Of a DNA stretch of 64,000 nt, positions 44,703-54,093 are shown one piece after another. Numbering within the stretch: the stretch's first letter is position 1; each line of letters opens with the position of its first letter. The notes under the pieces are model-generated. The model saw only the letters and a program-made list of their open reading frames with translations, had not been told where the DNA came from and made no database searches. The position numbers were made by a program, and so were the translations under genes. Source of the DNA: Kurthia massiliensis (GTDB lineage: Bacteria > Bacillota > Bacilli > Bacillales_A > Planococcaceae); the NCBI RefSeq assembly GCF_000285555.1, contig NZ_HE610998.1, positions 124,657 through 188,656 of the forward strand, written 5' to 3'.

Positions 44703-46547
44703 ATGAACTATGAACAGTTACCTCCAACGTTATTAATCAAAAAAGAATGGAAACCATTGGCGATTTGTGAGATTGTGCAGCCATATTTTGTTGCTGAATA
44801 TCCCGATCAAGTCATTCAATGGTCAGAAGATGCTTTTATGCTCAGTGTTGATGAAAATTATGAATCGTCAGCGAGCTTTATTAAACTATTAAAAGTCATT
44901 AATGAGGACTTTTTTGAATTGCAGCCTTACAATAAGGCGACATTAATTGAACGTGTTGAAAAAAATATTGAATATGTGCGCATGAAAATTGAACCGTTGC
45001 TAAAACAACCGAATGTTGAACCACAAAAGTCATTCAAAACGGTTGAACCAGCACCGAAAAAGTCAGAAATCCCTCAAAAAATCAAAAAGCCACCACAAAA
45101 GTCGCTCGTTGAATCAAAAATGAAAGAATTAAAAGAATTGGCAGAGCCACTCGTAAAAGAAATGATTCAAAAAGAGGACATATCTGCGGATCTCGTGCAT
45201 ATTGAATTAGAGCAACCGATTGATCGCATTATTGAAAAAGAACACTTATATGCAAATTCTAGTTCAACTTTTCAAATTTTACGTGATTTAGTGACGAAAC
45301 CTGATTTTACGAAAAATGAAAATGGGACGTATTCAAAAGACATTATTGGCATGGACGGCAGCTTGCAAGGGCAGGCGGAAATTCGAACGAATGAAGAAAT
45401 TCAACGTTTACCAGCTGATACAGTGGAGAAGAAAAAAGTATGGTTTTCATTAATGGAATCAGCAATTACGTCGTTAGATGAATTATCAGCGGATTTATTC
45501 GATTTGATTTCATACTTATGGATGGTAAGCTCGAAAAATTCAGAAGGCTATATTCATTTTGAGAGTGATGAAGCATTGAAATTAAAATATGCCGATCCAT
45601 ATCGACAAAACTTTAAAACACGTGAACGTGAACGCTTTGCGATTATGCAACGTGTCGCTGCCTTATCAAGTGTATGGATTGCGGTGGAAAATGATGATTT
45701 TATTATCGTCAATGAAGCGAACTTAGAAGACCGTACAGAGTATGACTTAACGAACTTCCAACCGATGTTCCAAATTGGTTCGCTTGAAATGGCGTACGAT
45801 AAAAAAACAGGGCAAGCGAAAGGGATTTATTCATTAACGATTAAACCATCATCATTACTCGCTTATTATTTAACGGATAGTACCCAATCATTTGGTTATT
45901 TAGATTACAAAGTATTTCAATACAACTATTATCAAAAACGCCCACATAAGCGACTCGTCCGTTATTTGAATTATGAATGGAAAGTGCGAAACGAAGATTT
46001 ACTACGTCCGTTTACGGTTCAAGAATTAACGAAGGCGATGGATTTAAATCCACGTTATACAGGATCAAAACATCGCGAGAAAATGGAAACGGTGCTAGAT
46101 GAATTAATGCACGATTCCGTTCTCAAATCTTGGTATTATGAAACGCCTTTCACTGATGAAGAAATCGCTGAGCAACGTTATTGGTATAAAAATGAATGGT
46201 CACAAGTGAAGGTCGTCATTTTACCACCAGATGTCGTAGTTGAAGAAAATCGTAAATTGCTCAGTCCGCAAACGATTTCGAATGAAGTGTATGTCGAAAC
46301 GAAACAAGAAAAAACAAGAATTGAATTATCGCCAGATATTTTAAAAGAAATTAAAACATCACGTAATATTCCATTATCGGTTATCGCTGAAGAAGCGAAT
46401 GTCTCTTATAGTGCCGTACAGCGTTATTTGAAAACAGGTAAGATGCCGAAGAAAGTCGAAACAATTCAAAACTTAGAACAGTGGATTAATGAATGGTATG
46501 TGTTATCACAAGAAAATGAACCAGCGCTAGAGGGAGAAATCGTTTAA
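44703..46547 (+). CDS. Putative replication initiator protein
   Basis: A 614-residue protein next to the iterons. Its N-terminal ~110 residues are followed by a Lys/Pro/Gln-rich linker (~80-130), then a large middle domain (SAITSLDELSADLFDLISYL ... YSLTIKPSSLLAYYLTD), and a C-terminal helix-turn-helix near 558-580 (LSVIAEEANVSYSAVQRYLK). It does not match a Rep_3, RepA_N or other initiator family that I can recognise, so it may be a new type. I choose ATG 44703, which follows AAAGGCGG; ORF codons upstream are in the origin. Confidence 0.72.
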   Translation: MNYEQLPPTLLIKKEWKPLAICEIVQPYFVAEYPDQVIQWSEDAFMLSVDENYESSASFIKLLKVINEDFFELQPYNKATLIERVEKNIEYVRMKIEPLLKQPNVEPQKSFKTVEPAPKKSEIPQKIKKPPQKSLVESKMKELKELAEPLVKEMIQKEDISADLVHIELEQPIDRIIEKEHLYANSSSTFQILRDLVTKPDFTKNENGTYSKDIIGMDGSLQGQAEIRTNEEIQRLPADTVEKKKVWFSLMESAITSLDELSADLFDLISYLWMVSSKNSEGYIHFESDEALKLKYADPYRQNFKTRERERFAIMQRVAALSSVWIAVENDDFIIVNEANLEDRTEYDLTNFQPMFQIGSLEMAYDKKTGQAKGIYSLTIKPSSLLAYYLTDSTQSFGYLDYKVFQYNYYQKRPHKRLVRYLNYEWKVRNEDLLRPFTVQELTKAMDLNPRYTGSKHREKMETVLDELMHDSVLKSWYYETPFTDEEIAEQRYWYKNEWSQVKVVILPPDVVVEENRKLLSPQTISNEVYVETKQEKTRIELSPDILKEIKTSRNIPLSVIAEEANVSYSAVQRYLKTGKMPKKVETIQNLEQWINEWYVLSQENEPALEGEIV

Positions 46548-46578
46548 CGTTTGTTAAACGATTTTCTACTATTATAGA

Positions 46579-46591
46579 ATTATACAATTAT
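46579..46591. repeat. AT 13-mer, copy 5
   Basis: ATTATACAATTAT downstream of the initiator gene. The longer stretch ATAGAATTATACAATTATCC also occurs at 54656. Confidence 0.8.
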
Positions 46592-46645
46592 CCAAATAGA
46601 ACGACATTAAATAAAGTTTATATAATAGGAAGAAACTCAAAATTT

Positions 46646-46658
46646 ATAATTGTATAAT
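46646..46658. repeat. AT 13-mer, copy 6
   Basis: ATAATTGTATAAT, 67 bp from copy 5 and in the opposite orientation. Confidence 0.8.
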
Positions 46659-46674
46659 TCTATATTTTTAAAGA

Positions 46675-46703
46675 AAAAGCTGCCTATTTATGAGGCAGCT
46701 TTT
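46675..46703. terminator. Bidirectional terminator
   Basis: AAAAGCTGCCT / AGGCAGCTTTT between the initiator gene and the convergent ABC permease. Confidence 0.88.
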
Positions 46704-46709
46704 CTCTAT

Positions 46710-47636
46710 TTAAGCGGTAACGTCTGATTTTGTGAAACGCCAATACGCAATCGTTAAGAAAATAATTGCGTAAACTGCATGGACGGCACAAGCAAATCCG
46801 ACTGTTACATTGAGCATATGATTGTGTTCGTAAATGCTTTCAAGGTCCATTACTGATAACCAGATGTATTTAATGAAAGCAAATTTATAAAAGAATACGG
46901 TAATAATTGAAGAAGCCATTGAAAGGAAAATCGTTAAGCCAATTGCTAAACTGCTTGAACGTGTTACGGTGCTAATCATGAATGAGAATAAAATGCTCAT
47001 GATGACCATAACGAGTTCAAAAGCAAAACTACGGCTAATGGCTGTCCATAAATTTTCATGGACGATTTGACCATTTTCCATTGTGAGATTGACGCCACCT
47101 AATTGATCAAACAGTACATAAGCGAAAATGACATTTAATACGAAGGTGAGTAAAGCCATTAATAATGCATATTCAAAAGTTGTAAGCAATTTTGACGTCA
47201 AAATTTTTGCGCGAGATACCGGGCGCGTTAATAACATTTTAATCGTCCCTTTTTGATATTCACTTGAAACAATCGTGCTGGCAACGATCACGCCGACGAG
47301 CATAATTAACAACATGAACGATGGTGTGCCTAATAAATAGCCTTCTGTGCTCACACCATCAATAGGTGGTATATTTTCAGCGAGACGATATTGTGAAATC
47401 GCAATTGAATCTTCCGTCTGCTGTCTTTCAGTAGCGGTCATCGTCGTATCTTCTAAATACGATTTTGAATACGTAATATTTTCTTTTTCAGCAGTTTGCC
47501 AGCTTACGTCATCGTACGCTATAGATTTTGTCAGAAGTGCGTAACAAACGGTCGCGAGGATGAGAAGAATCATCATGATCCAGGTACCTTTTTTAGACCA
47601 TAGTTTCATGCGTTCATTTTGTATGAGTCGGAACAT
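46710..47636 (-). CDS. ABC-2 type permease (multidrug/bacitracin exporter-like)
   Basis: A 308-residue permease with six membrane helices, an extracytoplasmic loop after the first (~35-95), and the motif SSEYQKGTIKMLLTRPVSRA typical of ABC-2 permeases of the BcrB/YtrF-like group. GGGAGG lies before the ATG. Its start overlaps the ATPase gene by 23 bp. The substrate may be a peptide antibiotic or lantibiotic (family knowledge, not shown). Confidence 0.88.
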   Translation of the reverse strand: MFRLIQNERMKLWSKKGTWIMMILLILATVCYALLTKSIAYDDVSWQTAEKENITYSKSYLEDTTMTATERQQTEDSIAISQYRLAENIPPIDGVSTEGYLLGTPSFMLLIMLVGVIVASTIVSSEYQKGTIKMLLTRPVSRAKILTSKLLTTFEYALLMALLTFVLNVIFAYVLFDQLGGVNLTMENGQIVHENLWTAISRSFAFELVMVIMSILFSFMISTVTRSSSLAIGLTIFLSMASSIITVFFYKFAFIKYIWLSVMDLESIYEHNHMLNVTVGFACAVHAVYAIIFLTIAYWRFTKSDVTA

Positions 47637-48525
47637 GATTACTACCTCCCGTCACTTCTAAAAATTGCTCTTCTAACGTTTCATTGTATGGATAAATACT
47701 GTAAACTAGCACTTTTGCTTCTGCCAGACGCTGAATTAACAACGGTACATCTTGGCGTTCAATATTTATAATTGTAGTATTTTCTAATTGTGTAAAACGA
47801 TAATTGTATAAATTCAATATTTCTATCGCTTTTGAATCGGATTCTAATACGTAACGAGCTGCTTCTGTTTGGTGAATATCACGTGTTTCAATAATTTCGC
47901 CGCGTTGAATAATAATAATGCGGTCGCACATTAATTCAATTTCAGCGAGTAAATGACTAGAAACGAGGACAGCAACGCCTTCTTCATCTGCTAATTTCCG
48001 TAATAACTGACGTAACTCTTTAATCCCTGCTGGGTCTAAGCCATTTGTAGGTTCATCTAAAATTAAAAACTTCGGCTTGTGTAATAGCGCTTGAGCTAAA
48101 CCGAGACGTTGACGCATTCCTAATGAATACGTCGATACTTTTTCATTAATGCGCTCTGCTAAACCAACTTGTAAAATAACGTCTTTTAATAACGTTTCAT
48201 CAACAGGACCGTGCATGCGTGCAAAGTGCAATAAGTTTTTATACCCGGACATATAGCCGTACAGTTCAGGATTTTCTACGATCACGCCGACAGGTCGAAT
48301 CGCCTCACTAAAATGTTGTTGCATTGAAATACCGTTAATTTCTACGATACCGTTTGTCGGTTCCATCAAGCCGGTCATCATACGAATCGTTGTCGTTTTA
48401 CCCGCACCATTTGGACCGATAAAGCCTGTGATTTGCCCTGGGAATAGTTCGAAATCAATGTTGCGAATGATTTGTTTTGAACGAATCGTTTTTGACAAAT
48501 TTTTCACGCGTACAATAGGTTCCAT
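47614..48525 (-). CDS. ABC transporter ATP-binding protein
   Basis: A 303-residue ATPase with GPNGAGKTTTIRMM (Walker A), YSLGMRQRLGLAQ (signature) and LILDEPTNGLD (Walker B). It partners the overlapping permease. I use ATG 48525, which follows AAAGGGTG; an in-frame upstream start has no support. It resembles BcrA-type peptide exporters/immunity ATPases. Confidence 0.92.
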   Translation of the reverse strand: MEPIVRVKNLSKTIRSKQIIRNIDFELFPGQITGFIGPNGAGKTTTIRMMTGLMEPTNGIVEINGISMQQHFSEAIRPVGVIVENPELYGYMSGYKNLLHFARMHGPVDETLLKDVILQVGLAERINEKVSTYSLGMRQRLGLAQALLHKPKFLILDEPTNGLDPAGIKELRQLLRKLADEEGVAVLVSSHLLAEIELMCDRIIIIQRGEIIETRDIHQTEAARYVLESDSKAIEILNLYNYRFTQLENTTIINIERQDVPLLIQRLAEAKVLVYSIYPYNETLEEQFLEVTGGSNHVPTHTK

Positions 48526-48882
48526 TTGCTTCACCCTTTCATCTTTCGTATAGGAAGATGCCTTTTTCACGAAGAAATAGCAACTCTTTATTCCATCATA
48601 CACAAAATATGGAATCTTTAATACGATATTTTGTGTATGACAAGAGGTGTACGATTTTCGTGTTGTTCATGTAGACTATTATAAATGTAAAAATGTTCCT
48701 TATAATAAGAAGAATAAAATATATAAGTAAAAATGTTGTATGAGTGATATATGTAAACTGTATTAGTATAATATCGTGAAAAACGTCAATTCTATTAAAA
48801 AATAATAATTTTATGACCATCTGTTCTAGTACACATTTATGCTCGAATAAATTATTTTTTTCTGTTTAAAAACAAAATATTC

Positions 48883-48910
48883 TTTTTAAGGTAATGTAAT
48901 CCCTTAAAAA
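48883..48910. promoter_or_regulatory. Inverted repeat upstream of the acetate transporter
   Basis: TTTTTAAGG / CCTTAAAAA with a 10-nt spacer. It lies in the 496-bp region (48526-49021) between the ABC operon and satP. That region holds nothing else I can name apart from AT-rich DNA and a weak cre-like TGTAAACGGTTAA near 48954. Confidence 0.4.
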
Positions 48911-49021
48911 TGACGAAAAATCTCTTATTTCTGCCAAAATGATCTATTCGTTACTGTAAACGGTTAATATTTGTTTAAGAAAGAAAAAACACAACACGAA
49001 ATAGCAGTAAGGGGGATTTAA

Positions 49022-49678
49022 ATGAAAAATGTAACAACAGTTCGCCAATCAGTGGCGGATCCATCAGGTATCGGTTTATTTGGTCTTGCGATTGTCACAA
49101 TTGTCGCATCATCGCAAAAACTAGGGTGGACTGAAGGTTTAGGTTACGTGCTTCCATGGGCCATTTTCTTAGGAGGCTTTATGCAATTATATGCATCAAT
49201 TTTAGATGCTAAATTAAACAATACATTCGGGGCAACAGCGTTCGGTGCATACGGATTTTTCTGGTTAGCAGTAGGTGGTTGTTGGATGGCGCAAGCAGGT
49301 TTACTAGGTGAATCGTTCGCAGCAGTGGATCCAGCACAACTTGGCATGGCTTACTTAGGATTTTTAGTATTCACGATCTTTATGACAATTGGTGCGTTAG
49401 AAACGAATAAAGTATTATTCTTTATTTTCTTCTTAATCAACTTCCTATTCTTAGGTTTATCATTAAGTTCATTCGGTGTTGCAGAACACTTCATGCATGA
49501 AGTAGCTGCTTGGTCAGAGCTTCTAGTTGCTTTATTCAGCTTATACGGTGCAGGTGGTAACGTTTTAAACCGTCACTTCGGTTTCAACTTTGTGCCGCTA
49601 GGCAAACCATTTGGCATCATTACACGTGAGCGCTATGTTGCCAAACATGGTGAACAAGAAGAAATGTCTTCACACTAA
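49022..49678 (+). CDS. satP: Acetate uptake transporter, GPR1/FUN34/YaaH (SatP) family
   Basis: A 218-residue protein with six membrane helices. It has the family start VADPSGIGLFGLAIVTIVAS (N-P-[AG]-x-L-G-like element), FGATAFGAYGFFWLAVG and a conserved acidic end. It takes up acetate or succinate. AAGGGGG precedes the ATG. It ends in AAAGACTG / CAGTCTTT (49683-49717). Confidence 0.93.
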   Translation: MKNVTTVRQSVADPSGIGLFGLAIVTIVASSQKLGWTEGLGYVLPWAIFLGGFMQLYASILDAKLNNTFGATAFGAYGFFWLAVGGCWMAQAGLLGESFAAVDPAQLGMAYLGFLVFTIFMTIGALETNKVLFFIFFLINFLFLGLSLSSFGVAEHFMHEVAAWSELLVALFSLYGAGGNVLNRHFGFNFVPLGKPFGIITRERYVAKHGEQEEMSSH

Positions 49679-49682
49679 TAAC

Positions 49683-49717
49683 AGAAAGACTGTAACGATG
49701 ACGTTGCAGTCTTTTTT
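49683..49717. terminator. Terminator of satP
   Basis: AAAGACTG / CAGTCTTT with T7 follows. Confidence 0.85.
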
Positions 49718-49757
49718 TATATCATTTTGTGTATAATTATTGTAAGGGGGAATGAAC

Positions 49758-50399
49758 ATGAAACATGTTGTGTTATTTGATTTAGACGGAACGCTTACAG
49801 ACCCAAAGGAAGGGATTACGAAAAGTGTACAATATGCACTTTCAAAATTTGATATACATATTCCAGATTTAGATGTACTCATACCATTTATCGGACCACC
49901 ATTAAAAACATCATTTATGGAAGATTATCATTTTAGTGAAGCACAAGCAGAGCGTGCTATTTTTTATTACCGCGAACGTTTTCAAACAGTTGGCCTTTAC
50001 GAAAATCATTTGTTTGATGGTGTTATTGATATGTTAGAGGCGCTGCAACGAAAAGGGGTACGCTTAGCGATTGCGACGTCTAAACCGACTGTCTTTGCGA
50101 TTGAAATTGCGAACCACTTCCAATTTGCCCATTACTTTGAATATATCGTAGGTAGTGAATTAGATGGCACGCGTTCTGCAAAATCGGAAGTCATCGCTGA
50201 AGCGCTTCGATTGTTAGACGTTTCACCAGAAGACTGCTACATGGTTGGGGACCGAAAACATGATATGCTAGGTGCAGCAGAAAATCACGTTGAAAGTATC
50301 GGCGTAACGTTTGGTTATGGTTCGCATGAAGAATTAGCATCGGCGCAAGCTAACCATATTGTGCATACATTAGCGGCGTTAAAAGATATAATTTTATAA
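49758..50399 (+). CDS. HAD family phosphatase (phosphoglycolate-phosphatase-like)
   Basis: A 213-residue HAD hydrolase with DLDGTLTDPKEGITKSV (motif I), ATSKPT (motif II), then a Lys in SAKSEVIAEA and MVGDRKHDMLGA (motif III/IV). The cap domain is C1-type. It probably dephosphorylates phosphoglycolate, nucleotides or sugar phosphates. ATG 49758 lies 7 nt after GGGGG; ATG 49752 is too close. Confidence 0.9.
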   Translation: MKHVVLFDLDGTLTDPKEGITKSVQYALSKFDIHIPDLDVLIPFIGPPLKTSFMEDYHFSEAQAERAIFYYRERFQTVGLYENHLFDGVIDMLEALQRKGVRLAIATSKPTVFAIEIANHFQFAHYFEYIVGSELDGTRSAKSEVIAEALRLLDVSPEDCYMVGDRKHDMLGAAENHVESIGVTFGYGSHEELASAQANHIVHTLAALKDIIL

Positions 50400-50403
50400 A
50401 ACT

Positions 50404-50416
50404 ATAATTGTATAAA
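50404..50416. repeat. AT 13-mer variant
   Basis: ATAATTGTATAAA (one mismatch) in the short gap before the SpoIIM-family gene, overlapping its ribosome-site region. Confidence 0.6.
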
Positions 50417-50418
50417 AG

Positions 50419-51051
50419 GTGTTTAAACAAATATTTATGGATGTTTTCAAAGAGACGAAACGTCATTACGGTCACGCTTGGCTTCAATTTCTTATCATCG
50501 GTATTATTATCGGTATCGCTACGTATGTCGGATTAAAAGTCGGTAAAGTTGATGTGTCGGGCATTATGGAAAGATTATTAGATATGCTAGGCGGTAAAGA
50601 GAAAGTGAATGAAATGGCAACACAATCCGAACACCAAACATTCATTGATATTTTCTCTAATAACTGGCTTGTCTGTGCACAAGTAATTGTGTTTGCTTTT
50701 TTACCACTACCACTTTATTTAGCAACCTTTGCGATGAATAGTGCTGTGTTAGGAATGGTCGCTTACATTATGGGAGAGACCGGGCAAGGCATTTTCAAAA
50801 GCTTCGTACTTGGTATTTTGCCACATGGCATCATTGAATTGCCGATGATTTTTTTAGCGATTGCGATTGCGATGAAAGTGAATAATGCGGTTTACAAATG
50901 GATTTTCTCAGGCGGGAAAAATCACCAAATTACGATAGAAGCGAAAAAAGCGTTGTTACAACTTATTTGCGTGCTCACGCCAGGAATGTTATTGGCGGGT
51001 GTGATTGAAAGTTATATTACCCCCATTCTTTTACAGTGGGGATATCGCTAA
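50419..51051 (+). CDS. Stage II sporulation protein M (SpoIIM) family membrane protein
   Basis: A 210-residue protein with four to five helices (WLQFLIIGIIIGIATYVGLK; FAFLPLPLYLATFAMNSAVL; GILPHGIIELPMIFLAIAI). PHGIIELP is the family motif. SpoIIM acts with SpoIID/P in engulfment; homologues occur in non-spore-formers. The start is unsure: GTG 50419 touches AAAAGG, and ATG 50437 is 17 nt away. The gene is followed by an ABC operon. Confidence 0.85.
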   Translation: MFKQIFMDVFKETKRHYGHAWLQFLIIGIIIGIATYVGLKVGKVDVSGIMERLLDMLGGKEKVNEMATQSEHQTFIDIFSNNWLVCAQVIVFAFLPLPLYLATFAMNSAVLGMVAYIMGETGQGIFKSFVLGILPHGIIELPMIFLAIAIAMKVNNAVYKWIFSGGKNHQITIEAKKALLQLICVLTPGMLLAGVIESYITPILLQWGYR

Positions 51052-51142
51052 CGAGACGAGGAAACTTTTTAAAAGAGGTTTCCTTTTTTTGTTATTGAAT
51101 TCAGTGTATAGTGGATATAAGACAGGAGATTGGAGGAATGAC

Positions 51143-52060
51143 ATGACACTTACATTATCAAATGTCACGAAAAAGTATCGTGATTTTGTAGCAGTTGACC
51201 AAATTGATTTTACGATTGATCGTGGAGAAATTTTCGGTTTAATTGGACAAAATGGTGCGGGAAAGACGACGACATTTCGCATGATTTTAAATTTACAAGA
51301 AACGACGTCGGGCGATATTTTATGGGACGGAGAATCGGTGAATAAATTAAATCGTGATTTACTCGGTTATTTACCAGAGGAACGTGGGATTTATCCGCAA
51401 ATGCGCGTTGAAGAGCAGTTATATTTTTTCGGTGAATTGCGCGGTAAAACGAAAAAACAATTAAAGCCGAAAATTGATTATTGGCTAGAACGTTTTGAAT
51501 TAGTCGAAAAACGAAAAGATAAAGCGGAGACATTATCAAAAGGGAATCAACAAAAAGTGCAATTAATTGCGAGCTTTATTCATGAACCACAGTTTCTTAT
51601 TTTAGACGAGCCATTTAGTGGATTAGATCCGGTGAACCGTGATTTATTAATGGCTGCTATTTTATCATTAAAAGAAGCAGGTACAACGATTTTATTTTCA
51701 AGTCATCAAATGGATAACGTTGAAGAACTTTGTGACCGTTTATGTATTTTAAAACGTGGCAAATCTTTATTTTCAGGTGACTTACAAGCATTAAAAGCAC
51801 AGTACGGTAAAGTGAATTTGCGTGTGCGCACGCCGATGACAAAAGCAGATTTAAGTGCTTTAGATGGTGTGATAAGTGTAAAAGAAACAAATGACGGTTA
51901 TACGTTGCGATTGAAAGATGAAACGTATGGGCCAATGTTGTTTGAAAAAATCAGTCAAGGTCGATATATCGAGAAATTTAGTATGGATTATTTATCCCTC
52001 GATGAAATTTTCAAATTGAAAGTAGGTGCTTCTGATGAACAAAACGCTCCTACTCATTAA
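51143..52060 (+). CDS. ABC transporter ATP-binding protein (NatA-like)
   Basis: A 305-residue ATPase with GQNGAGKTTTFRMI, LSKGNQQKVQLIASFI and LILDEPFSGLDPVN. The C-terminal ~85 residues are the DUF4162-type extension usual in NatA-type ATPases. GGAGG lies 7 nt before ATG 51143. Its end overlaps the permease start by 26 bp. It likely powers efflux of ions or a toxic compound with the next gene. Confidence 0.92.
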   Translation: MTLTLSNVTKKYRDFVAVDQIDFTIDRGEIFGLIGQNGAGKTTTFRMILNLQETTSGDILWDGESVNKLNRDLLGYLPEERGIYPQMRVEEQLYFFGELRGKTKKQLKPKIDYWLERFELVEKRKDKAETLSKGNQQKVQLIASFIHEPQFLILDEPFSGLDPVNRDLLMAAILSLKEAGTTILFSSHQMDNVEELCDRLCILKRGKSLFSGDLQALKAQYGKVNLRVRTPMTKADLSALDGVISVKETNDGYTLRLKDETYGPMLFEKISQGRYIEKFSMDYLSLDEIFKLKVGASDEQNAPTH

Positions 52061-53264
52061 ACAAAATTACTTACAAAAAATTAAAGCAAAATCATTTTTA
52101 TTGATCACGCTCTTATATATGGCTGTCATTTTAATTGCGGTCAATTGGTCTTCGATTAAAGATATTTTCTCAGGTGATGATCAAGTAACGGTTGCGCTCG
52201 TAGATGAGACGAAACAATTAGCTGCAAATTTCCCGGCTTCTGGGGAAATCGCATATAAAAAAGTAGACGCATCACGAAAAACGTTAGACCAGCAAGTAAA
52301 AGATGGTGATTATGACGGGGCGCTTTATTTACAAGATCAAAAGGGACAACTTCAAACGACATTCGTTACATATGAGTCACCGACGCTCACATTACAACAA
52401 TCTGTTGAAACGCATGTCGATAGTGCGAGCAAAATTTATGGTATTCAACAATTAAATTTATCAGCGAAAGAAGCTGAAACGCTATTAAACGCACAAGCGA
52501 ATATAAAAGAAGTGTCATTAAAAGAAGCAGATAGTGGAAAAAGTTCACAAGCGAAAATGGTCGGTATCGGTGTATCGTACGTCATTGGATTTTTAATTTA
52601 TTTATTTGTCCTTACGTATTCATCGATGATTACGACAGATATCGCTTCTGAAAAAGGCTCGCGTGTGTTAGAAGTATTGATGGCGTCCGTTCGTCCAAAC
52701 CAACATTTAATGGCAAAAATCGTTTCGGTGTTTGCTGTTGGGTTTACGCAAATTGTGATTTTAATCGCGACGGCGCTGATCGCATTTAACGTGACGAATC
52801 GAGACTTATGGAAAACGATTACCGATATGACATCTGATTTAAGCAGTGCTTACATTTGGATTGTCGCGCTATTTTTCATTTTGACGTTGCTACTATATTT
52901 AACATTAGGTGCTTTAATGGGCTCACTCGTATCAAAAGTCGAAGAAGCAGGACAAGCGAATATGCCTGTTATGATGTTAATGATGGCTGGGTTCTTTAGT
53001 TTAGTATATGGCATGTCAAATCCAGACATTGCGCTCGTACGTATTTTATCGTTCGTGCCATTTACGTCTGGTATGCTGATGCCACTTCGCTATAGTGCAA
53101 CTGATTTAAGTACGACGTCGGCAATTATCGCATTGGCGATATTAGCAGTGACGCTCGCAGTTATTTTCGTATTTACGGTTTCGCTATATCGTCGCAGTGT
53201 TTTAACGTATAGCACAGGAAGCTTGTGGCAAAAATTAAAAAACGTTTGGAAGTTTACAACGTAA
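52035..53264 (+). CDS. ABC-2 permease (NatB-like exporter subunit)
   Basis: A 409-residue permease. One helix near the N-terminus is followed by a large extracytoplasmic domain (~35-175), then five helices (VSYVIGFLIYLFVLTYSSMI; GSRVLEVLMASVRPNQHLMA is the family motif). This is the NatB/YhaP-like form of ABC-2 permease. Start at ATG 52035, overlapping the ATPase gene. Terminator at 53271-53295 (AGCCTCTATA / TATAGAGGCT). Confidence 0.9.
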   Translation: MNKTLLLIKQNYLQKIKAKSFLLITLLYMAVILIAVNWSSIKDIFSGDDQVTVALVDETKQLAANFPASGEIAYKKVDASRKTLDQQVKDGDYDGALYLQDQKGQLQTTFVTYESPTLTLQQSVETHVDSASKIYGIQQLNLSAKEAETLLNAQANIKEVSLKEADSGKSSQAKMVGIGVSYVIGFLIYLFVLTYSSMITTDIASEKGSRVLEVLMASVRPNQHLMAKIVSVFAVGFTQIVILIATALIAFNVTNRDLWKTITDMTSDLSSAYIWIVALFFILTLLLYLTLGALMGSLVSKVEEAGQANMPVMMLMMAGFFSLVYGMSNPDIALVRILSFVPFTSGMLMPLRYSATDLSTTSAIIALAILAVTLAVIFVFTVSLYRRSVLTYSTGSLWQKLKNVWKFTT

Positions 53265-53344
53265 AATATCAGCCTCTATATACATTATAGAGGCTATTTT
53301 TATAAATGTATAATTTGATAATAGTATAAAAAGGAGTGTTGTAA

Positions 53345-54058
53345 ATGAAAACAGTCATTGTTACAGGCGGCGCGCAAGGCATTGGTCGTGCCATCGCTGA
53401 ACATTTTATCGAAGCAGGTAATCAAGTTGTCATTGCTGATATTGCGCAAAATGGACAGGACATTGCGACGACGATCGGTGCAACGTTTATCAAAACCGAT
53501 GTTCGAATCGAAGCAGATGTACGCGCATGTATGCAAAAAACGTATGAACAATTCGGTGCGATTGATATTTTAATTAACAATGCAGGGAAAGTCGTTTTTA
53601 TCGATCCACTTGAGTTAACGATTGAACAGTTTGATGACGTGTTGGATACGAATTTACGTAGCGTCTTTTTATGCACGAAAGAAGCAGTGCATTACATGAA
53701 AGCAACTGGTGGGAGCGTTGTCAATTTAGCATCGACACGTGCGTTCATGTCAGAGCCACATACGGAATCATATGCGGCATCAAAAGGTGGTATTATTGCA
53801 TTAACGCATGCATTTGCTCGTTCACTTGCGCCGTACAATATTACGGTCAATAGTATTTCACCTGGTTGGATTGAAACGATGGATTACGAAGGTTTGCGTG
53901 ATATTGACCATGCACAACATTTATCAAACCGTGTTGGGAAGCCTGCTGATATTGCACGCGCTTGTTTATTTTTAACTGACCTTGCTAACAATTTCATTAC
54001 CGGTGAAAATATGACGATAGATGGCGGTATGACGAAGAAAATGATTTACGAGCCGTAA
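53345..54058 (+). CDS. Short-chain dehydrogenase/reductase
   Basis: A 237-residue SDR with TGGAQGIGRAI (cofactor), NNAG in LINNAGKVVF, S in NLASTRAF and YAASK (catalytic Tyr-x3-Lys). NAD(H) is likely as an Asp (VIADIAQ) follows the second strand. The substrate is unknown. AAAAAGGAG precedes the ATG. It ends in a bidirectional terminator (AAAGGACTTGC / GCAAGTCCTTT, 54062-54087). Confidence 0.9.
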   Translation: MKTVIVTGGAQGIGRAIAEHFIEAGNQVVIADIAQNGQDIATTIGATFIKTDVRIEADVRACMQKTYEQFGAIDILINNAGKVVFIDPLELTIEQFDDVLDTNLRSVFLCTKEAVHYMKATGGSVVNLASTRAFMSEPHTESYAASKGGIIALTHAFARSLAPYNITVNSISPGWIETMDYEGLRDIDHAQHLSNRVGKPADIARACLFLTDLANNFITGENMTIDGGMTKKMIYEP

Positions 54059-54061
54059 TAA

Positions 54062-54087
54062 AAAGGACTTGCTGCGGCAAGTCCTTT
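54062..54087. terminator. Bidirectional terminator
   Basis: AAAGGACTTGC / GCAAGTCCTTT with a 4-nt loop lies between convergent genes. Confidence 0.88.
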
Positions 54088-54093
54088 GTTGAT

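Noticed and set aside
42414-46547. A prophage or integrative element
   Set aside because: No integrase, terminase, capsid, relaxase or conjugation genes are present; the module has only replication and partition genes.
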